Positions 36,511 to 47,355 of a stretch of DNA of 64,000 nt are shown in pieces. This DNA comes from Nymphaea colorata (Eukaryota > Streptophyta > Magnoliopsida > Nymphaeales > Nymphaeaceae). Made by a program: the position numbers and the translations under genes. Position 1 is the first letter of the stretch. Each line of letters starts with the position of its first letter. The stretch is taken from the NCBI RefSeq assembly GCF_008831285.2, contig NC_045141.1, positions 11,582,106 through 11,646,105 of the forward strand, written 5' to 3'. The notes below the pieces were generated by a model. It made no database searches. It had not been told where the DNA came from and worked only from the letters and a program-made list of their open reading frames with translations.

Positions 36511-37689
36511 CTGTTCATATATTTCACCAATGTCTGTCTATCTATTTAGATATCAACCATTCAGTTATGCTCATTGTGTCCCAGTGGAAAAAATCATGCT
36601 TTTAGATGTTTGAATAAGATTTTTGTGACCCAAAGAACTTAAGTCTATTAATCTTTTAAATCCTTATAAAATCCCAACTGCACATAAGATTTTGTTGAGT
36701 TTTTCTTAATCTTGTATTTTTGGTCATTTAACATCATAGGGTTAGATTTGTAAAATGCAACTGAAAGATAGCGAGAAAAACTTTGGGCTCCTAATATCAT
36801 GCTGACTAAGCCCTTCAACAATTTTATTTACTCTGCAATAATCTAATTACCTGGAAGCCAACTGTACAAATTGAGAAATGATGATTTAATGTGTGGATCA
36901 GATTTTATAAGCCTTAGAAAGCTCAAACTGTTTACTGTTTTCTTATGCAATCTGCTTCACACATTAAAGAACCATAAAATCTTTATGACTTCTACATTCT
37001 TAGGTATATAAGAATCTATATGTGGTTGGTTTCCACACATACGATGCTGTCATGTATGAGAGCGTCCTTGATTGCCCACAGGCACAATTTAATTCCCATA
37101 ACTATGTAGTTAAATTTGCAAAATACATACAGATGATGCTGGCATGCATTAGCAGTGTACTGGATGGGAGATTGGCTCCATTTGGCCATTTCTATTTGCC
37201 ATAAATTTATTCATGCTGTATGCAAATATAATTTCGAGCTTGTCATCTACTAATTTTTGAGCTTTTCTTGTTAAATCTAGCCACACAGATGAACTCAAAA
37301 ATGTCCAAAAATGCTTGAATGACAAACATGAAATTCTGGCATATAGATCAGATTTTATGAGAATTTCCTATATCTGACAATGCTGAGGCAATGGACTCTA
37401 AAACCTTACAAAGTTGGATCCACGCATAGCATATTTATTTATTTATGGACATGTAGAATTCATTCATATGGTTGGATTCATCAAGAACACCTTCAAAACA
37501 GGTGGCCTTAGCCTGATAAGTAGACTTCTTTACAATGTTTTGACAATTCTTATAATAGTCGTAAATGTCATTCACGTGAATTTCTCAGCAACTTCTGGAG
37601 TTCATTCCAAGCAGTATCTTTTCTTGGCAAAATCCTTGTAATTTAAAAAAAATTAAAAATACTTAAAAACTAAATAAATTTAAAAGAAT

Positions 37690-37875
37690 TGTCTCTTTCT
37701 TTCCTTCCTTCCTCCTTTCTTTGCTTCTTTTCTCTTTCTTCCTCCACTAATTTTCTTCCTTTCTTCCTTTTCATCTTTCCTCATTTCTTCCTTTTTTTCA
37801 TTCCTGTTTCCTTCTTGTTTTTTTCTTTTTTTCCTTTGTCCACCTTTTCTTTCTTTTTTCCTTTTTCTCTTTTAT
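37690..37875 (+). repeat. Polypyrimidine tract (~185 bp)
   Basis: Almost pure C/T on the + strand with CTTT/CCTT units. The sense transcript would carry a long U/C run inside the intron. Confidence 0.85.
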
Positions 37876-38030
37876 CATCTTTTCTGCTATATCAGGCATT
37901 TTCTTGGGAAAGATAAGGAAACAAGAAAAAGTTAAAAAGCATTATTAAAAGCTCCTTTTGGTAATTTGTTAAAATGACTTCAGGTTTTCCCATTTTCATT
38001 TTTTCTTCATCCGATATAGTATTTTGGTGA

Positions 38031-38083
<53 letters not shown>

Positions 38084-38480
38084 CATGAAATATGCCGAAT
38101 GAGTAAATATGAAGACCGTGGGGACTGATCTAAATCATCCTATCAACTTGATAGATGGTTTACAGAGTGCTACATGAAGAATTTTTCAAAAAGGTGAACA
38201 GAAACTTATAGGTTGATTTTGTAAAGTAATTTCTACAAATTGCACATTGTGAGTCTATCAAATTTTCTTTCTTCTTGTTTTTTCTTTTATACACCTTTTG
38301 TTTCTTTGTTCCTTTTTCTCTTTCATCATCCTTTCTGCTATATCAGGCATTTTCTTGGGAAAGATAAGGAAACAATAAAAAGTTAAAAAGCATTCTTAAA
38401 AGCTCCTTTTGGTAATTTGTTAAAATGACATGAGGTTTTCCCATTTTTCATTTTTTCTTCTTCCGACAGTATGTTGGTGA

Positions 38481-38525
<45 letters not shown>

Positions 38526-38645
38526 TGAAATATGCTGAGTAAATACGAAGACCATGGGGACTGATCTAAATCATCCTATCAACTTGATTGATGGTTTACA
38601 GGGTGCTACATGAAGAATTTTTCAAAAAGGTGAACAGAAACTTAT
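37811..38645. repeat. 451-bp tandem duplication including TA repeats
   Basis: ATCAGGCATTTTCTTGGGAA occurs at 37891 and 38342. Each unit has a TA tract (38034-38071 and 38483-38521) followed by GGGACTGATCTAAATCATCC. The end of the second unit continues at 42425 after the inserted hAT-like element. Confidence 0.9.
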
Positions 38646-39000
38646 GGCCTATGTTACATGGGTGCGGGTACGGTACGGGTGCGGTAGTGCGGGTTTGGAC
38701 ACAGCAATTTTAAAAATTGTGGGTACGCGGGTACGGCAAATTTTATATTCTCAAAAATGATTTTAATGAAAAAAAAAAAAAACTTATCACTCTTATAATA
38801 TCATAAGAAAATCTCAAACAAAAGATTGTTTATTATAAGAACACCATTATTATAAAATAGGAACTCGTAGTAGGTTGTGAGACTCCTTTTCCTTTGTTCG
38901 CCATACTACATTAGAAATAATAAAATGATGCAAAACAAAAAACATATAATGAACAAAAAAATGAAGGATAAAAAATAGGAATATGTCAGTAATGATAAGA

Positions 39001-40198
39001 TGTTGGATCTAATCTGATCCAGATCCAACATGTCTACTGAATCAGATCCAACACGCCTAACCATGTATGAGCGCATTTATGTAGGCAGGGTTGTAATTGT
39101 AATTTCTGTAATTGTTTTATTCTAGACTCTAGATTAATGTGTTGCTTCACTCTAGGCTCTAGATTAATGTGTTGCCTCACTATAGGTTCTAGATTATTGT
39201 GATTGTTTCATTCTAGATTTTTGTAAATTGTGTAGAGGGATCACTATATAAATGGGTTGTGTGAGAATGTAAACACTCATCTCCCTTCCTCATTTTTCTT
39301 TTCCTATTCTCTCTCTTATCTTTCCTTTGCTCAATCTGAACGTGGGTTATACTTCGACACCCAAAATCTAACATGGTATCAGGGCCAGGTTTGGCTAGTT
39401 CTACCAAGGAGAATGTTTGAACAAACTTGAAATTTCCTGGTTGGTTTTCTCTTATACTCTTTCTAACATTTTGTTCCTAATCCTTCATCTATCTTGACAA
39501 CATTCTTATATTTCTGTTCATATATATCTACGTTGATAGATATATAATGGATATTCTCTCACAATCCAATATGTCCTCCAACTTCTTGCCACACCTTATT
39601 TCTGAAAAACTGAACCACTCCAACTATCTTACCTGGAAAAGGCAGATCACTCCTTTCATAAGGAGTCAGGATCTGTACGAACATCTTGATGGCTCCATTC
39701 CAAATCCCACCACAATTCATTCAACAAGAGGTTAAGAATGTGAGAGGAGAGACAATTGCTATAACATGGATGAAACGAGATCAAAGTCTTGTTGCGTATA
39801 TCACATCAATGCTCTCTCAAGAAGTGTCGATTTCTCTTTCTGATGACTGTACAACAAGACAGTAATGGATCAGTCTTGCTGAAACCTATTCTCAAATTTC
39901 AGAGTCACGAATTCTATATTTGAAGAAAGAATTTCAGAATCTTAGCAAAGGGTCAATGTCGATTATGGAATACTTGGGACGTCTTAAAGAGATAGCTGAT
40001 CAGTCGGGAGTTGTTGGATATGTTGTTTCCAACAAAGAAAAAGTTCAGCAGACTCTTAGCGGCCTTGGACCAGATTTTTATGCCTTCACCACTGCTCTTG
40101 AAGTTTTGCCTATCTTGCCCATGGGTAGACATGTTGGATCTGATTCAGTTGACATGTTGGATCTGGATCAGATTAGATCCAACATCTTATCCCAAAAT
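39001..40198 (+). mobile_element. Rearranged copia fragment: 5' LTR, primer site, part of gag
   Basis: The LTR 39001-39373 (TGTTGGATCT...ATCTAACA, TATA at about 39242) is followed by a tRNA-Met primer site TGGTATCAGGGCC (39374-39386). A gag start (39547, MSSNFLPHLISEKLNHSNYL) then decays by frameshift. Gag breaks off near 40123, after ALEVLPILP. There follows a 60-bp inverted copy of the LTR start (40184 back to about 40125), then CCCAAAATCTAACA, the last 14 bases of the LTR. The family is close to the young element at 57205-62827. Confidence 0.8.
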
Positions 40199-40904
40199 CT
40201 AACAAGTAAGTTACCAAACGTGCACAAAAATGGAATTGGAACTTCAAATGTCACTTGCATGTTTTAAACTAAAAAATTTTCACATTGGTCATCTAGCAGA
40301 CTAGCTCTTGAACAAACAACAATAGACTCCTCGATGGGAAATGAGCATTTCTGGGAAACAAGTATCAAGCTCGCACTAGAACAATAAAGAAGGCTATATT
40401 TGTTCCAATGCTGATGAGATTCATAGAGTTATTTTTCAACTTCAAGGAAGAGACACGTATTAACATTCAAAAAAATTAAGACACCGAGGAAAAACAAAAC
40501 TTTGAATGACACTACAGAAGCAACCGAGTAGGTTGGCTCTTGAAATTGGGTGTTATTAGTAACAATAAAAAAGAGTTTAAGAAATGGAGCATGGGAGGAA
40601 TAAGACGTCTCTTTTCATAGGCAAGAAGTTTACAACTAGAGACCGCATGCTTCCGCTCGAAATGGAAACAACATCAACCGACAAATTTTGCTCCACCTCC
40701 ATTGCTGTAATTAGTTGAACTAGCAACAAAAGTGTCACAGCAGTTTTACACATAAAATCAATCAAAATATGAAACAAAAACATCCCCAAATAAAAAAAAA
40801 AAACCAAATCAAGAAAATGAAACCCTATATAATATGGAAAAGAAAAAAAAAAAACACTCACCTTGCTGCCACCGGGCACCATTGGACGTCGCCATGGATC
40901 GCGG

Positions 40905-42198
40905 CTATGTCACCATGGTATGACAAAAGTACCCACGTACCCGTACCGATATGCCGGCATGGCAAAACGGGTACGTGGTACGTCGTGGTTCGTTTGGATC
41001 TCATTCTGGGTCAAAACCAGATCCAAACCATAAAAAGTCTAAAAAAGACCCGCGACGCTTGTCTTCTCCCTCTCGATTTTCTGTGTTCTTCTGCCTTTTG
41101 CCTATTGCTTCAGCAGCTGGCGGCTGGCGATGTACGGTCAGCGGCGACCCTACGGACGGCAACCTTTATCCATTTGACAGATGGACGGCATGTTTCTTGC
41201 TTTGTTAGTTTGTATGTTTCGTTGATTTTTAAGGTTTCGATCAAAATGTTTGTTGCGGGATTTGTTCTTCTTTCTAGTTTCCCAAAATTGATGGCTTGAT
41301 CATAACTGGTTCGCCATCTTAAATTAGAAGCACATCCTGGCGGTGGTGTGCTGTCTGCTGAAAATCAAGGATTTCCTGCTCCCTATTCATCTGCCTCACC
41401 GCATGGTGTGTTTTGAATGTTTTCCTTTTTCTTGGTACATTTAGTTCTCAACTGAGATGATTTGTTCGGGAAAATGGTAGAGAGCGTATTCTTTTCTTAT
41501 GGATTTAAGAAGATTCTGCTGACTGTTGGTTTCTCTCTTCTGTGAAAACTGAAAACTGTAACTTGCAGAACAACTCGTTCCTGATGTCTGTTTTTGGGTG
41601 CTAGTGTACTTGGAATTTGGCAATGGTTGAAATGGAGGAAATGAGATTGTCTTTTCACACAACTGTGTTTACTGTTTACTCATTTTAATGGCTGCCCATT
41701 TGCACTCAGCTCACTTTCATGTGTGGTTTTTTCCATTTGCTTCATTTCCATGTGCTTCAGCCATGTTCCCTTGTCTGCTTCCATTTGCTTTCATGTGTGG
41801 CTTTTTGTTAGGCTCTCTTCTATTTGCTTCATATGCAAAACGCAAGTGGTTTTGCAGATGCCCTTGTCGAGTTTTCAGACATGTTCGTTAATTTGATTAT
41901 AACTTATAAGTTATGCACTATGCGGCTTACATTGTTGTTGACTTGTTATATGTTGTGTTATGTTTTTCGAGTATATTTAAGCTACTTGCTTGTTTATTAT
42001 CTTCGTTATAAAAGGGAACTAATTCTACACATACAAATATGAAAGGAACATTGTCTTAATGATGTGATGATATCATTTGTTTTTTCAATTTTTTCAATTA
42101 AAAATATACAATTATCGTCATACCGCCGTATCAAGATTTACAAAAACGTCGTACCAGTACCCATACCCCATATCTGTACCCGTACCTATGTGACATAG
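40905..42198 (+). mobile_element. hAT-like element, copy B (1.3 kb), nested in copy P
   Basis: Termini are CTATGTCACCATGG (left) and CCTATGTGACATAG (right), with GTACCCGTACC repeats just inside both. The left part shares GGTTCGTTTGGATC and GATCCAAACCA with copy A; the right part shares AATTAAAAATATA and CGTACC blocks. Flanks GATCGCGG and GTTACCGG match at only five of eight positions, so the duplication is doubtful. Confidence 0.75.
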
Positions 42199-42903
42199 GT
42201 TACCGGACGTCGTCGTAGCAGCCAGTCATTGCTGCGGAAGCGATCTGCTGCAGAAAACGCAACGAGTCGAGCTCTGCTGCAAAGCTCGACTTCTTTTCGT
42301 GAAATAAAAAATGAACAAGTTTTTTGGATTGGATTGGGTCTGGGTCCTTATGCCGTATCCGCTTCCGCGTACCCACATACAGGAGCGGGTACGTGGGGCA
42401 AATCCATGTACCCATGTCACGTACCTTATATGTTGATTTTGTAGAGTAATTTTTACAAATTGCACAGTGTGAATCATCAATCAAGTTGATTGGACAGCTC
42501 ATAAATCAGTCTAGATAGTTGCTTGTTTGCTCAGAGCACATATTCTGTGAAGTATATATGTGTTAGAATATATAGCACTGATGAGCTTCAAAAGAAAGCA
42601 GAATGTTTAGAGTTTAAATAAAAGAAGGAGCATGTCTTTATGTAGCACACCATAATAAGAGGAGGATGTTTTGAAGCCAATGCTACATTATTCCTGATAC
42701 TTTTTTTCAAATTAACGTTTGGGAAGCCAACGGTTTTTATAATTTCTCCTTCTTTCTGACTATGAGGCCCTGGAGTAGGAGCAGAACATCTCTTAATGTC
42801 GTCTTTCAAACCATGTTTCTGTACAATTATCCTAATGTTAGGTGGTTGCATTTTCAACTGTCCTGGCCCCCATGTTTATGTGTTTTGTTTCTTTTTTTGG
42901 TAG

Positions 42904-43099
42904 ATCCTGAAGGAAAATATCAAGCGCTAGAGAAATATGGGAATGACTTGACAGAGTTGGCGAGACGAGGCAAACTTGATCCTGTTATAGGTCGTGATGA
43001 TGAAATCCGGCGTTGTATACAGATCTTGTCAAGGAGAACAAAAAATAACCCTGTTATTATTGGTGAGCCTGGTGTTGGAAAAACTGCAATTGCTGAAGG
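42904..43099 (+). CDS. CLPB4: CLPB4 exon 4: start of AAA+ domain 1 with Walker A
   Basis: Residues 250-315 (last codon split). It reads [31 protein letters not shown] and the Walker A motif [13 protein letters not shown], with GEPGVGKT at about residues 303-310. This loop binds ATP in the first nucleotide-binding domain. The acceptor is TTGGTAG and the donor AAGG|GTATTT. Confidence 0.96.
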
Positions 43100-45747
43100 G
43101 TATTTTCTGATGATACTTCCTTTCACAATTGTTGTTTCCTACATTCTATAGTTGGCTAACCTAAATAGGTTATAGCAGTCATGATAAGGGAAGGCTAATC
43201 CCAATTGAGTTTTATACGCTTGAATAGCTCTATGCCTGAGATACCGAAATTTTAAATTGTGCAGTCTGGAACATGGAATGTTGCATTCATTCTAGCATAT
43301 AAATGTTGTATAAGATGATATCTGCCTCTTTTTATCAAATAGAGCTTCTGACTGGATAGTTCTTGTTATATCCAAGTGTGCTGTTTAACTATGTACTAGT
43401 CTAAAGCTGCCTGGCAAAGGCAAACGTTACATACTGTGTAGAACAACACTTTGGAGCACATAATTGTTTTTGTATGTGTACTACCAAACCTTTCAAGCTG
43501 AAGCCCGTTATGTTTTTGGGTTGCCAAAATAAAACAAATAAATGGAATAAACTTCCCAAGGAAAAATGATGATAAATGAGCTAGTTTATGTTTAAAATTG
43601 AATCCTTGATGATATTAATGTCGTAAATGAGAAAAGCAGGAAAAAAAAACGTGAAAAAAGTGCAATAAATTTATCTTATATATATATATTTTTAAGAAAA
43701 ACATGACTTTTCCATGTTTCCAGCTTGGAGCATGGTAGTATTGACTTGTACAGAAGAGCGGTTGCTAGTGTGATTGTGCTTGTTTTTGAATAGATATTGT
43801 ATCCTGTCTTCAGTTTCAAAAAATTGATCTGAATGATTGATGAATGTCATGAGTATTCCTCCTTTTGATGTATTTATGAATTACAGAGGTTTTCCTCTTA
43901 AAAGATTCTCATTGTTAAGGTTTGTTAAGTTTCTAAGTGTCTGAAGGAGGCCGGCGCAGGCCATCAGATAGATTGGTCGATGCACCATTGGCATGACCAG
44001 GCTGGCAGCCCCACTTGTTTGTGGACCAGCCTTGGATTGACTAGCCCCTGGCTGATCTGTTAGGCTTGTCAGCCTAAATTGCATATGATTGGTGCCATCT
44101 AAGTATATAAGTATCTTTTAAATATAAATATGATACATGCAATATATGTGTTACAGATTGAAGGAGACGAGAGAGAGATGTTGTGGAAAGGAGAGGACGA
44201 GAGAGAGAGATGAGCCAAAGAGATGATCCATTAACGTAACCCTAATCTCCTTTTAAAGAGATTAGGGCTGGCGGTACAAACTTTACAAAAACAATCCAAC
44301 TACTATAAGAATGTATTTAAAGACCTCTCTCTCTAAATTTCTAATATTTCAAAAACACTCTTTAACTCTCCCCCTTAAGCTGGAGCATATATATCAATCA
44401 TGCTCAGCTTGTTACGACATCTCAGAAAATCGCCTATGGGAAGAGCCTTGGTGAGGATATCAGCTGCCTGATCTTTTGAGGAGACATGAATGGTGCTAAC
44501 AATTCCTTCTTGAACTAGGTCCCGAACATAGTGGCAATCCACTTCAATGTGTTTCGTCCTCTCATGGAAGACAGGATTGGTAGCAATATAGGTCACTGCC
44601 TTGTTGTCACAATACATCTTCATTGGGAGATTCACTGAAACACCCAACTCTAGAAGCAATGATCTGACCAATGACATTTCAGCCGCAGTTTGAGCCATAG
44701 CCCTATATTCCGATTCAGCACTAGATCGAGTTACCACATTCTGTTTCTTGCTCCTCTAAGAAATAATATTACTTCCCACAAAGACACAAAAACCTATAGT
44801 AGACTTCCTGTCATCTACAGATCCTGCATAATCAGCATCACTATACGCTTCGATGTCAACACCTTCTCTCTTTTTGAACCATAACCCCTTTCCCGAGGCT
44901 GATTTCAAGTATCTGACAATCATTAGAGCAGCGTCCCAATGAACCTTCCGGGGTTTTTCCATGAACTGACTTAGCTTATTCACAGCAAAGCTAATGTTGG
45001 GGCGAGTGACAGTCAAATATAACAGTTTCTCTATCAGAGATCTATAAGATCTAGAGTCAAAAGGCTCTAATTCATCATCATGTATATGAATGCGGGGATT
45101 CATGGGAAGTGTGACAGTTTTAGCCCCCAATAAACATGTTTCCTGCAGAAGATCATGAGCATATTTTCTTTGAGACACTGCAACTCCTTTACTACTACGA
45201 GCCACCTCAATACCAAGAAAATAACGGAGTTGTCCAAGGTCTTTTGTGACAAAGTGTTGTTGTAAAAACTCCTTTGTCTGAGTTATTTCTTGATTACTTT
45301 CTCCAGTGAGAACAATATCATCCATGTATACAATCAATATCACTATACCAGATGTGCCTCGCTTGATAAACAATGAGTGATCAAGCTGGGATCGTTGAAA
45401 TCCACACTTAGATAAAACCTCAGTTAGCTTATGGAACCATGCATGAGGACTCTGTTTAAGTCCATAAATAGCCTTCTTTAATTTGCATACCTTGGAACAC
45501 TCCCCCTGTCGCTCAAAACCAGGTGGTTGTTGCATATAGACGGTTTCAGACAGGTCTTCATATAGAAAAGCATTTTTCACATCCAGTTGAAATAGAGGCC
45601 ACTCTTGCTGGACAACAAGAGATATAATCAGTCAAGTCTGTGTATATCCTTTAGTAACAAGACGTGCCTTGAACCGTTCAACTGAACCATCAGAATGATA
45701 CTTGATTGTGAACACCCATTTGGAACCAACCACATCACAGTGCATCG

Positions 45748-45838
45748 AAATGGATGTTCTTATCTCTCGGGAGACTTGGGATTTGGTGGATCCGATCCAC
45801 CAAATCCCAAGTCTCCCGAGAGATAAGAACATCCATTT
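45748..45838. repeat. Perfect 91-bp palindrome (45-bp arms, 1-bp spacer)
   Basis: Arms 45748-45792 and 45794-45838 are exact reverse complements around C45793. The right arm encodes, on the minus strand, the normal pol residues (MDVLISRETWDL); the left arm is their inverted copy and ends the reading frame. Confidence 0.97.
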
Positions 45839-46136
45839 CCTCCTGCATGGCTTGCCGCCACCTTGAATCTAACAAGGCTTGATGGTGAGAAGATGGGATG
45901 ATGTGGCTAGACAAAGCTCGATCAAACTGCACCAAACTTGTACTCAAATGGTCAGTAGAGACAGAATTAGAAATCGGATGTAGTGTGCACTGTCGCTTGC
46001 CCTTGCGAATAGCAATGGGGAGATCATCTGCAGTGTGATCATCATTTAAACCTGAGTCAGTCTTATCAATGGAGCTTACCTCTTGAGAAGACGCTGGTGG
46101 GCGGTTGAGAGAGGGACCCAAACGACGAGTGTAAAC

Positions 46137-46847
46137 CTACGTCACACAGACTCGCCTAAATAGGTCGAGTACCCGTGTCGACTCGCTGACACGGCGATTC
46201 CGACACGGGACTCGGCTGGACACCTCTTGGATCAGTTTTGGGTCATATCCGATCCAAAGTCCCAATTCAGACCCGACGTCTTAACTTGACGCTGAAAACC
46301 CTCGTCAGTCGTCCCTCGACTTCTCTCCACTTCGCTTCACCGGTGTGCTGCAGCAGAGGACTTGGGTGATAATGGCAGGCGACGGCGACGGCGTCCGGCG
46401 ATCCACGGCGACGTCCGGTGATGTCCGGCGGCCGCGACAGAGAGGTAAGTGGTTTTTATTTTGATTTTTTCCGATAGTAGAACTTAGGTTTGTCGATTTG
46501 GAGTTTATTACGGTTTTGGATTTGTCGATTTGGGGGTTTTTTCCGTCGTTCTTCATCCTAATCTCTTCTTCTATGCCCTATGGACATTTTTTGATTTGGG
46601 GGTTTTTGGGGGTTTTTGCCGATTTGGGGGTTTCTGTTGATTTGGGGGTTTTTTCCGTCGTTCTTCATCCTAATCTCTTCTTCTATGCCCTATATTAGTG
46701 AACTATTTTTAATTTTTTTTAATTTTATTATTTTTTAGAATATTTAATTTAGTCGTGTCCGCGTATCCAAAAATTTTGAAAATTGTCGTACCCGTACCCG
46801 CATCCCCGTATCCGCACCCGTATCGCATCCGCATCCGTGTGACATAG
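46137..46847 (+). mobile_element. hAT-like element, copy C (711 bp)
   Basis: A perfect 8-bp duplication GTGTAAAC flanks it (46129-46136, 46848-46855). Termini are CTACGTCACACAGACTCG and, inverted, CTATGTCACACGGATGCG. The host sequence on both sides encodes VYT of the copia polyprotein, confirming the junctions. The left half is GC-rich, with an ATG (46372) and a frame rich in GDGDG leading to a GAG|GTAAGT donor near 46443. The right half has a duplicated GATTTGGGGGTTT/TTCCGTCGTTCTTC block, period about 112. Confidence 0.9.
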
Positions 46848-47300
46848 GTGTAAACTAATGGAGGATCAACGAAACGTTCACATGACATAGATTGAGATGG
46901 AGGGATCGACTCAAGTGACACTGGTGGAATAGGAAGAGGAACCGGTATAGGCATCTCAGACGGAGAAGGACTCGAAGGAGAAAAATAAGGATGAGATTCA
47001 AAGAATGTAACATCCGCACTGATAATCTCTTTCTTGGTCTGGGGATCAAAGCACTTATGTCCTTTTTTATTGTCATAGTATCCAATGAATACACATTTGA
47101 TGGCTTGGGCAGCAAGTTTGTTTTGTCTGGGCCTAGGATGTGTGCAAAGCAGGTGCATCCGCCCGAATTGCAAGAATTTGCTAGTATTGGTTAAACATTT
47201 TACTTGAAAAAATGAGGAAACATTTTATCCGCTGAACTATCATCTGTAATCTGCTGTCATGTTCCTCTTTTTCTCTCATATAAGATTGTCTGTTTTTCAG

Positions 47301-47355
47301 ATTGGCACAAAGGATCGTGCGTGGAGATGTGCCTGAGCCTCTTATGAACAGGAAG
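47301..47355 (+). CDS. CLPB4: CLPB4 exon 5: 55-bp exon
   Basis: Completes codon 315 and encodes residues 316-333 (LAQRIVRGDVPEPLMNRK), a segment strictly conserved in ClpB right after Walker A. The acceptor is TTTTTCAG and the donor AAG|GTAGAA. It is too short to stand out as an open frame and is identified by protein conservation and exact phase fit to both neighbours. Confidence 0.95.

Larger units (their letters stand above)
38649..42424 (-). mobile_element. hAT-like element, copy P (3.8 kb), host to two nested insertions
   Basis: Termini are CTATGTTACATGGGTGCGGG (left) and ACCCATGTCACGTAC (right, inverted). Flanks are CTTATGGC and CTTATATG, decayed versions of CTTATAGG in the uninterrupted neighbouring repeat (near 38207). 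Inside lie a copia fragment (39001-40198) and hAT-like copy B (40905-42198). On the minus strand the right part is GC-rich, and the segment after copy B reads ATGGTGCCCGGTGGCAGCAA then G|GTGAGT (about 40883-40853), like a first exon with a splice donor. No transposase frame survives. Confidence 0.78.
34092..42903 (+). other. CLPB4 intron 3 (8.8 kb)
   Basis: Contains an endogenous pararetrovirus relic, TA microsatellites, MITEs, a polypyrimidine tract, a 451-bp tandem duplication and a nested hAT-like complex (38649-42424). A partial MITE end (CATAGTCACAGATATT, from 34391) precedes the viral relic. 36511-37680 is AT-rich and unassigned. Confidence 0.88.
44149..47173 (-). mobile_element. 5'-truncated copia element in antisense
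   Basis: The 3' LTR is probably 44149-44357 (minus strand TGTTTTTG...CTGTAACA), preceded by the polypurine tract TTAAGGGGGAG (44372-44362). Coding remnants read leftwards from 47173: integrase C-terminus, RT and RNase H. Gag, protease and the integrase core are missing. It is interrupted by hAT-like copy C. It is a close relative of the element at 56631-64000. Confidence 0.85.
44375..47173 (-). pseudogene. Partial copia pol (integrase C-terminus, RT, RNase H)
   Basis: 47173-46856 carries KCVFIGYYDNKKGHKCFDP, the end of integrase. 46121-45735 holds the link to RT (QEEMDVLISRETWDLV), which then runs into a palindrome. 45580-44756 is a long RT frame (YGLKQSPHAWF, VYMDDIVLTG, RYFLGIEVARS, SDADYAGS). 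44737-44375 is the RNase H end (SSAESEYRAMAQ, DNKAVTYIA, ERTKHIEVDCH) with a stop in between. The RT motif VYMDDI keeps the catalytic Asp pair. Confidence 0.88.
43100..47300 (+). other. CLPB4 intron 4 (4.2 kb)
   Basis: 43100-44148 is AT-rich with no recognised element; 43900-44090 is a more GC-rich unassigned patch. 44149-47173 is a truncated antisense copia element. The exon follows after about 130 bp. Confidence 0.88.

Noticed and set aside
40897-42206. A clean 8-bp target duplication for hAT-like copy B
   Set aside because: GATCGCGG and GTTACCGG match at only five of eight positions, so it is not claimed.
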